A stretch of DNA of 26,419 nt from NCBI RefSeq assembly GCF_004359215.1, contig NC_090621.1, positions 4,647,440 to 4,673,858 on the forward strand, written 5' to 3'. The DNA is from Bremia lactucae. Its lineage: Eukaryota; Oomycota; Peronosporomycetes; Peronosporales; Peronosporaceae. Made by a program: the position numbers and the translations under genes. The notes below the pieces were generated by a model. That model did not search any database and was not told the origin of the DNA. It was given only the letters and a program-made list of their open reading frames with translations. This document shows, one piece after another, positions 19,501 through 26,419 of this stretch; positions within the stretch are counted from its first letter, which is position 1, and the number at the start of each line of letters is the position of its first letter.

Positions 19501-19636
19501 TAGCAAAACTCTTATGATCTGCAATCTCTCACCACTAGGCGAGCACCGCTGCGAAACACTCAATTCTCTTCGGTTTGCCAAGATGGTTAACTCTTGCGAA
19601 ATAGCGTTTCCGTCGAGGGTATCCAGAAGATTGTAA
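16547..19636 (+). CDS. Kinesin-14 type motor protein (C-terminal motor)
   Basis: Nine exons: 16547-16969, 17026-17142, 17196-18218, 18274-18515, 18584-18797, 18862-19049, 19116-19182, 19248-19367, 19436-19636; all junctions keep frame and give 864 residues. Introns are 53-68 nt. Residues 1 to about 180 are low-complexity with an acidic helix; about 180-490 form a long coiled coil rich in Glu, Lys and Leu; the motor begins at the kinesin-14 neck [15 protein letters not shown] (residue 494). Motor motifs: P-loop GQTGSGKT (599-606, interrupted by an intron after GQTG), [13 protein letters not shown], switch I NDKSSRSH (to 730), switch II LVDLAGSE (to 761), [10 protein letters not shown], and [10 protein letters not shown]...[15 protein letters not shown] near the end. 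Kinesin-14 motors are generally minus-end directed and act in spindle assembly or transport. The first intron donor is uncertain (16970, 16973 or 16985, all in frame). The start is the first in-frame ATG. Catalytic motifs look intact. Confidence 0.93.
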
Positions 19637-19794
19637 GTATTTGTTGCGTTAAAAGCGGCCTCACCCATCAAACTTAGTACCTTATTACAAGTATCGTCAC
19701 GGAAGCGGTAATTTAGCTTCATGTGCGCGGGAAGAAATTTTTCGACTGTTTTGTATTTAATCAAATCAAATTTGAAACCTTTTATCTAATCAGT
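19637..19794. other. Kinesin 3' flank
   Basis: Non-coding. The stop codon region TTGTAAGTAT overlaps a consensus splice donor, so a small alternative last exon could lie here. A minus-strand open frame across 19420-19764 is antisense to the last kinesin exon and is not supported. Confidence 0.4.
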
Positions 19795-19974
19795 GGATGT
19801 CACCTCTGTCGATGTGCACCGCGTAATATTCTGAATACTTCGGATTACGGATGACCGTAGCCACGATCCCTTCCAATGTGATACACCTATGTGCATCACC
19901 ATCCCGTTAAGTACCCAAAGTATACTTAATAATTTGTGTAACATAGCGCCTTTAGCCCGTTACAGCACCCCCTC
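19795..19974 (-). mobile_element. Partial LTR of the second LTR family
   Basis: Read on the minus strand it starts TGTAACGGGCTAAAGG (19974) and shares about 50 diverged bases with 2226-2293. The inner boundary near 19795 is a guess. The start resembles that of the other LTR family (TGTAACGG or TGTAACAG). No internal coding region is attached on the left, where the kinesin 3' flank begins, so this is a truncated or solo LTR. Confidence 0.5.
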
Positions 19975-20165
19975 TCCAAAAGCGAGCTTTTCATTTTGTA
20001 AAATCGTCAACGGGAGGAACGAAGTACAGCGAGCGGCTTTACGCGCCGCTTTCAGTCCTCTCACTTAATCTTAGCGACCACTGTGTGACGTCCTTTGTCA
20101 TAACACGGCACCTGACATGCCAGCAACAAGTTGCTACCATTACACTATTTAACATGAAAGTACGC
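19975..20165. other. Non-coding stretch, nothing recognised
   Basis: Sequence next to the LTR end with a GCACCCCCTCTCC start loosely like the sequence next to the LTR at 209 (CAGCACCCTTTCC). No open frame or motif that I can support. Confidence 0.35.
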
Positions 20166-20243
20166 ATATATTGCGAAGTCTTTTCGCAAGACTTTCCAAG
20201 CTTCAGTAGTTCGAAAGGTCTGCAAAAAGACTTCGCAATATAT
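20166..20243. repeat. Long imperfect hairpin with about 30-base arms
   Basis: Left arm 20166-20195 (starting ATATATTGCGAAGTCTTTT) pairs with right arm 20214-20243 (ending AGACTTCGCAATATAT) with few mismatches around an 18-base loop. The remainder to about 20440 contains no supported gene. Confidence 0.7.
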
Positions 20244-20449
20244 CGGTACTTAACGTTAAATTGAAAGATGCTTTCTCAACAAAGAAATTATGAACGAAAG
20301 CCGACAGAAACTGAAACATAAGGAAATTGTGGCTCATGGAGGGTACAAAAGCGAGCACTAAGATTCGCCTATTTGAAGTAGAAGTAAAGCAAAATGAATT
20401 CATCCTTAGCTTGACCTCCAAAGACTAACTAACATGCATGGCCGGTGTC

Positions 20450-20944
20450 CGTTAAATAATTATTCTTTCCTATAAGAGGACTTATAAATAGCATTTCCTA
20501 TAAGAGAAAATAAATAAAGAAGTTCAAAATTATTATCTTGCATATTTTTACTTAATAGTTATAATATTACCAAATTTAATCATATTGACGCAATAAGACA
20601 TCACTTCTACTGATTGGTTGATTTGAGTTTGAATCAACCCCGCCAATCGTCACAAGGCACGATTGTGCGGTGCAGAAGTAGGCGCCATACATTGTTAGTT
20701 ATTAGTATAATAAATCAGTAGTGCACCGAAGATCGTTACGTAGGAACTTAATATATTAATACAGTTTTACTTTTCTCGATTCTAAAGCCTTAGAATTTAC
20801 TTTTAGTAGCTAAGACTTATTAGCTACTTAAAACCTTCCTCTGCACGTTGTGTACGTCAAGTAGTCAAGGCGCCCCACCTTCACTGTAATCAGTGTAGGT
20901 TGACTAGTTCTGTGGTCAATACTAGCAAAGGGTGCCCCATTACA
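20450..20944 (+). mobile_element. LTR of the plus-strand retrotransposon copy, 5' end not resolved
   Basis: The 3' end is fixed by CCATTACA (20944) followed by CC and the putative primer binding site TGGTAGCAC (20947-20955), exactly as in the minus-strand copy at 5326-5340. The 5' end cannot be set by eye: this LTR shows little similarity to the 453-base LTR at 5337-5789 in its upstream half, so it may be a different subfamily or a replaced end. AT-rich, with repeated TTTCCTATAAGAG near 20467 and 20494. Confidence 0.5.
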
Positions 20945-21099
20945 CCTGGTAGCACTTAGTAGTCCGTTTAAAGGCCTACGCACGTTCCATCCAACATGGA
21001 TGTGATGGATGGAGAAGGATGGAGCTTTCCAGCCCCTCAAGAAGGCTATCACGCAACTTCACTCATTTGAGTGACTTTGAATGGAGAGCGATCGAACGC

Positions 21100-24000
21100 A
21101 TGAGTTCGGTCGTACGCGGACCAGCCGTTGGCGCCATGCTGTTCACTCTGAACACAGATGAACAACATGCCGCCATAACCGAGTTCATACAACATGAACT
21201 CGACGAAGCCCAGGAAAAAGTAGCCTTACTTCACCAGCAAGGCTCTCAACACGCGGAGGTGTTGAGGGAACAGTGTGCTTAACAATTGGATCTGTTGAGA
21301 CAGCAGCATGTAAATGCTGCTTATGGGCCGACGCTTCCGCGTCGACCCGAAAGATTAAATATAGAAATCTTTGAGTTTAAAAGCAATAGAAGGCAACTCC
21401 TTTTTAATATGGTTCGTCCAATTAGACGACGCCATTGAAGCTGGCCACATCAAAGATGATGCATCAAAAGTAAAATTTGGCATGTCCAACTTAGCCGAAC
21501 GTGCCAAATCTTGGGCCTTGGAGCGGCCCAAAATCGTGCCGGCGCGAAAGGGCATCAGCGGCGCTTAAGCTTCACGACCCATTAATTTTTGGGTCGTATG
21601 ACGTCTTGAAGGCCCGGCTCAGACAAACATTTGAGCCGCCACGTGCCGAAATCAGGGCTCGATCCGAGCTCCTGGATTTGAACCAGGGCAAGCGTGATCT
21701 GCACGCTTATGCCCAACATGCACGATATCTGGTCAGTGGTATCGTTACTCATCCAATCATGAACAAACCGAGGTGACTGTGTTTATTAAAGGTCTTGCAG
21801 ACGGCCCTGTTAAGACCTGCCTGTTCCGGCTAGAATTAGAGTTGCTCGACCAAGCGATTTCTATAGTGATACAGAAGGACTTCAGTCTTAAACATGCCTT
21901 TGTCCACTGTAGTGCTTATTGTCCACCGAGACGACAAGAAAACGGTTGTCCAGAAGCCATGGTATTTAGAGAGAGAAACCTCGCTCTTCAAGTCACAAAA
22001 GATTACAAAAATGCAATCGTTGTCAAAAGACGGCTATTACGCCTATAAGTGTAGTGCCCCACGGCTAGTACCTAAAAACACTGAGCGACAAGACCGACCT
22101 ATCGTAAGGAACAGCGGAGGACGCGGATACGACGCTGTTACGAAATCGCAATGGCGAGGCGAATCGTGAAAAAACGGTAGGGGCCAGTAAATACGGAGCG
22201 CCCTGCTATCACGCTACGTCAAAAGAATTTGCAGGCCTTTTGACGAAAGTTGCTCCTCACAAACAAACATTGTGTGTAACTGGCCGAGGGGATGAGGTTA
22301 ACATCATCACCTTAGCATTAAAGTGGCAAATGAATTCCAAATAAAGTCCCTAGTCGATTGAGGGGCGTCAAAAATTTTTATTCGACGCCAATCGCTAGAA
22401 GATCGCAAACTCAAATTTGTTGAGCGCGATATCCCTCTAACACCTAGCAACAGGCGCATCTGTAACGGTTAAAAAACGTGAAGTTGGTATCCAATACACG
22501 TTAAAAAGCTAACAGCACGATGATGATATCATCGTATTAGATTTGGATGACAAATTTGATGTCATCCTTGGATTACCATGGCTCAGAAGTTACGAGCCAT
22601 GCATAAATTGGCAGCATCAAGCCGTGACGATGCCTGTCTCTTGTTCATCAGATGGCCAATTGATGAACGTCTTGGAGCGTCCACAAGCGTGTGGATGTTC
22701 TACGAGTGAGTGCGATAGCCTCACTTGTGGGTCGGTCGTTAGCATGACTGCACAAGACCTTTGTGTGAATACTCAACACTTTGTGGAGTTAAATCCCGAC
22801 GGCTGTGCAAAAAAACAGGCAGCGTCAAAGGTCCACCATTGTGACATGATCATAGTTACCGACGGCTGTGCCCCAAGCACAGGTAGCATCGAAGTTCGAC
22901 CTCTCGAATAAGTTGAGTGGTACGAAACAAGGATGCTTGCTTGAATAGCAACATCCAAGAAAATATTAAACGACCGTCTATAAGAGACATTGCGAGTCCT
23001 AGATCGACTGGAGAGTCGACCGTAGAGGATCTTGTTGTGGCTGCAGAACCACAGCTAGAGGCAGTTGGGAAGGATACTCCGACCTGATAACAGGATCGAA
23101 ATACTGTGTCATGAAGCAGTAGTCATTGCCCCGCGAACAAGTATTAGCGCTTGACAAATTCTTTGCCGATCCCTTGTCAGCGGGTCATGTGAGGGAGTCA
23201 ACCTCCCAGAAAGCTCTCCGACCTTCTCTGTGCGTAAAGTAACAGGAGGGTGGCGGGTTGTGCATTCGTTCAATAAATTGAATGCTGCAACGGTACCGGC
23301 TCAGACGCCGATACCTGGAAAAGACGTAATCACAGATGGTATGTCTAAGAGTACCATTTTTTTGTCTATGTATCTGATGGATGGATTTTATCAGATTCAT
23401 ATGCGTGAAAACGGGACATCCCGCACACAACAGTAATCACTCCCAATGGGTTGTTTGGTAATGGCTAGTAATGCCACAGGGGCTTAGTAACTTTCATGCA
23501 ACATTCAACAGATGCGTAACGGAGCTGTTGAGACCGGAGCGAGAATTTGCATTGAAATATTTTGACGATTATTCATCCATAGCCGGGCCATGGACGAAAA
23601 GACGGACGTGGAAATTCATAAAACTCACGTTCGTCAGATTCTATCACTTATGCGAAAGCATAAGTTGTACGCAAATCTCAAGAAGTGTATATTCGTTGCA
23701 TGCGAAATACCACTCCTTCAGTGCATCGTCGGTAAACACGGCGTGCGCCCTGATCACGAAAAGATCAAGGCAACTACCGACTGGCCAGTTCCAATCGATG
23801 CCAAGAGACTTAGAAAGTTCCTTGGCTTAGCGGCGCAAGTACTTCCGCAATTATGCCGAGATGACAGTTCATCTCTCTCGTCTCTTCTAAAAGACGTAAA
23901 ATGGCTATGGAGCGCTGATTGTCAGCGTTCCTTTGAAGGTATCAAGCAAAGCTTGATGCAATCGCCCATCTAGCCGATTGCAGATCAAGACAGACCATGC

Positions 24001-24190
24001 CATGTGGCCTGTGACGACAGCGATTTCGCAATCAGTTGTGCATTAATCCAATACGATACAGACGGCGCGGAGCGCGTCGTCTGTTACCAATCGCGTCACC
24101 TGCAACCAGCTGAACGCAATTACCCCGTGCACGAGAAGGACTTCCTTGCCATGAAATATGCACTGGCTAAGTTTAGGGTCTATCTCCGAG
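21100..24190 (+). pseudogene. Decayed gag-pol of Ty3/gypsy-type retrotransposon (plus-strand copy)
   Basis: Order gag, protease, reverse transcriptase, RNase H, all damaged. Gag begins at 21100 (MSSVVRG..., FIQHELDEAQEKV) and stops at 21280; gag core continues in other frames (LRQTFEPPRAEIRARSELLD and DLHAYAQHARYL at about 21600-21740). The zinc knuckle is split by a frameshift near 22030 and its His is replaced (GYYAYKC). The protease motif has TGA (22359-22361) in place of the Cys codon of DCGAS. Reverse transcriptase pieces: VVHSFNKLNAATVPAQTPIP, LMDGFYQIHM, MPQGLSNFHATFNRC, and the catalytic-type FDD in LKYFDDYSSIAG. RNase H-type end: HVACDDSDFAISCALIQYD, YQSRHLQPAERNYPVHEKDF, AKFRVYLREAF. 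The coding match ends at about 24190, where an inverted copy is joined; integrase and 3' LTR are missing. Confidence 0.88.
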
Positions 24191-26419
24191 AAGCTTTTCT
24201 AGGTATCGGCATTTGAGCCGGTACCGTTGCATCATTCAGTTTATTGAATGCGTGCCTTTCCGCCACCCTCCTGTAGTCTTTATCATAGAAGTTTGGAGAG
24301 CTATGCGGGGAGGTAGACTCCCTCACATGGCCCACTTCTAATCGATCGATAAAGAATTTATCGATCGCAAGTACAATTTTACGAGGCAGTGGCCTCACAG
24401 TACTTCGAGCCCGGTTTGATCTCGATCTCTTGTCGAGTGCCTTCATCCACAGGTAACTCGCATGGAACTGTTTCAGGAAATAGATCCCTGAATACAATTA
24501 AATCCTTGTATAAAAGATTTGTCTTAAGTGACTCCCAGGATTGAGTAGTGTTTCTTTCAATCGAACTCTGCACATCGGAACACTTTCGTTCATCGATGAG
24601 CTGCTGAGAACCCGTTCTTTTTCTGCAAAAATTACCGCTGAGCGAATGTCGGTTACGTAATCGTCCTCTGTGACGAGTATGCATATCTGCTTGATTTACC
24701 ACCATGCAGATTTCTCAAGAACCGCTTAGGTTCTACGGTTGGTAATTGTGTTATCTCCAAAGTTAACTTCGGAGGCGCATACAGATCAAGAGTATAAGCG
24801 CCTACTCTTGATCCGCCATTAACCAAGACATTCAATGTCTCGGTTTCTTCCTGGGATTTATCCACCGGCTGCCGAGGAATCAATCCCTCGGCGTGCTGGA
24901 GTCTAGTCGCCTAAGCATTAACTATGTGAGAAGATTTCTCATCAAGTACGAGAAGACTTATTCCCTTAACGTCTTTTGACTAAGATTGCACTATCACCGT
25001 CGAGTCCTCAACGGTCGACTCTCTACTCGACCTAGGATCATCGTGTTATCCATTTTGGGCAACCGGTATCTTTGAATGTCACCCGCTAGGCGTACATTCA
25101 TGTCTCAATCCACTCGACTTATTCGAGTGGTGGACCTTCGGCGCTGCCTGTGCATTCGCAAGCCGCCGGCAGCTGACTCCACAGTGTGATTACTTATCAC
25201 ACTGTGATCTTGTGCAGTTGTACTAACGACCGTACCACAAGTGAGGCCATCGCACTAACTCGTAGTATACCCACACGCTTGTGGACGCTCCAAGACGTTC
25301 ATCAGATGGCCATCTGATGAACAAGTGGCAGGCATCTTTACGGGTCGATGCTGCCAGCTGATCTTTAGCTCATATTTCTGAGCGAAGGTAAACCTAGGGT
25401 GACAACAAATTTGTCATCTAAAATCCAGCACCGTGCAATCATCATCGTACTTTAAAATCTTTTAACGTGTAGTGAAATTTCACTACGCGTTCATTGCTGT
25501 TATCGATGCGCCTGTCGCTAGAGGGACCGTCATCCTCATTGGAGGGATGTCGCGCTCAACATATTTGAGCCTACGACCCTCTAGCGACTGGCGACGAAAA
25601 AAGTTATTACGCCCCACAGTCCACAAAGGGCTCTAAGTGACAAATCATTTGTCACTTTTAATTTCAAGGTGATGAGGGATACCTCATCACCAGGTGCAGA
25701 GACACATCATGATTGTGTGTCTGGAGCAACTTTTGTCAAGAGATTTGCAAATTCTCTTGAGGTTGCTGGATCAGTAGGGCGTTGCGCCCCTACTGACCCC
25801 GTCCATTTTTTGGCGGTCCGCCTCGCTGTTGCGATTTCGCAACAACGTCGGATCCGCGACCGTTGCCCTTTTTGGCATACGATCCAAAATTACGTTCAGT
25901 ACCTTTTGGTGCTGGACGTGGGGCACTACACTCATGAGCGTAATGTCCCAATTTTTGGCAGCGATGGCATTTCTGCGATCGCTTATTATTCGAAAAGCGA
26001 GGTTTCTCGCTTTCGACATAGGAAAGGTCCATGGGTTCTGGACCTCCTAGTTCGTGTCGTCTAGGTGGACGATATGATGACGAACTTGCTTGAGCCTGTC
26101 TCAAGCTAAAGTCCTCCTGTTCCGCTACGGATATTGCTTCTTCAAGCGTATCCAGTTCCAAGCGGAACAGGTGGGTCTTTACGGGACCATCCGTAAGACC
26201 TTGCATGAACACCGTAATCAACGTGTGTTCATGGACTGGGTTATTGGTAATACAACTCGCTAAGAGTCGTATGTGCTGGGCATATGCGTGCACATCACGC
26301 TTGCCTTGCTTAAGTTTCAGAAGCTCTGAACGAGCTCTGAACTCAGCCCTTGGTGGCTCAAACGTCTGTTTGAGTCGGGTTTTAAAAACCTCTAGCGACC
26401 CAAAGACGTATGGGTCGCG
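24191..26419 (-). pseudogene. Gag-protease-RT fragment of Ty3/gypsy-type retrotransposon (minus-strand copy)
   Basis: Read from right to left: gag core and zinc knuckle (frame 26293-25790, with HAYAQHIRLLAS and CHRCQKLGHYAHEC), damaged protease region to about 25350, a linker, then the RT N-terminal segment (LFPETVPCELPVDEGTRQEI at about 24490-24430, and FNKLNDATVPAQMPIPRK near 24240-24195). It stops there and is fused tail to tail to the plus-strand copy. Several frame changes break the polyprotein. The portion 25297-26396 is nearly identical to 3670-4769. The gag start, leader and LTR lie beyond the right edge. This is the least decayed copy in the window, and it shows the hairpin pattern most clearly. 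Confidence 0.88.
25297..26396 (-). repeat. 1.1-kb tract nearly identical to 3670-4769
   Basis: Offset is a constant 21627 bases in the same orientation. Reading both copies I found only two substitutions (G3679/A25306 and C3825/T25452) and no gaps. Identity ends sharply: at the palindrome on one side and at C4769/C26396 on the other, beyond which several differences occur within about 20 bases. Confidence 0.85.

Noticed and set aside
19420..19764. 114-codon minus-strand frame
   Set aside because: Antisense to the last kinesin exon, which carries conserved motor motifs.
1..26419. CRISPR arrays, bacterial operons, tRNA or rRNA genes
   Set aside because: None seen. Introns and gene content are eukaryotic; the regular short palindromes are not direct repeats with spacers.
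1..26419. Secreted effector genes of the RXLR or Crinkler type
   Set aside because: No frame shows a signal peptide followed by an RXLR-EER or LFLAK-type motif.

Overview
The window looks like part of an oomycete genome, most likely a Peronosporales species (downy mildew or Phytophthora type). The evidence is five eukaryotic housekeeping-type genes, twelve short introns of about 53-68 nt with GT...AG ends, and dense, decayed Ty3/gypsy-type LTR retrotransposons packed around small gene islands. The species call is inference; the eukaryotic gene structure is read directly from the sequence.

Layout. 1-208 is an LTR fragment running off the left edge. 435-1955 is an intact single-exon glycerol kinase. 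2226-5789 is a composite retrotransposon block: a 5'-truncated LTR-gag-protease copy on the plus strand meets a second LTR-gag-protease copy on the minus strand, tail to tail, at a palindrome at 3670-3695. 5790-8457 holds unclassified repeat debris and a 1.1-kb element with terminal inverted repeats (6758-7859). 8458-19636 is a gene island: (i) a two-exon gene joining the N-terminal PH-like region of RME-8/DNAJC13/GRV2 to a C-terminal cytochrome b5 domain; (ii) convergent to it, a four-exon gene whose C-terminal half resembles FANCE of the Fanconi anaemia core complex; (iii) Rab GDP-dissociation inhibitor; (iv) a nine-exon C-terminal-motor kinesin (kinesin-14). 19795-26419 is again retrotransposon territory: an LTR fragment, a decayed LTR-gag-pol copy on the plus strand (to about 24190) and another copy joined to it in inverted orientation and running off the right edge.

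The host genes do not form an operon or a single pathway. Two deal with endosomal or Rab membrane traffic (the RME-8-like fusion and GDI), one with interstrand crosslink repair (FANCE-like), one with microtubule transport or spindle function (kinesin-14) and one with glycerol catabolism.

The most unusual observations are these. First, the best-preserved retrotransposon copies are built from a near-continuous chain of short perfect hairpins, many with 8-13 bp stems, running through the gag-protease coding sequence and the 5' leader; the two inverted junctions between copies both fall at palindromes. Second, a 1.1-kb tract (3670-4769 and 25297-26396) is almost identical, with abrupt edges, one of them at that palindrome. 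Third, the RME-8-like protein lacks a J domain and ends in a cytochrome b5 module with ideal heme-ligand spacing. All gene models were spliced by eye; no database search was run.
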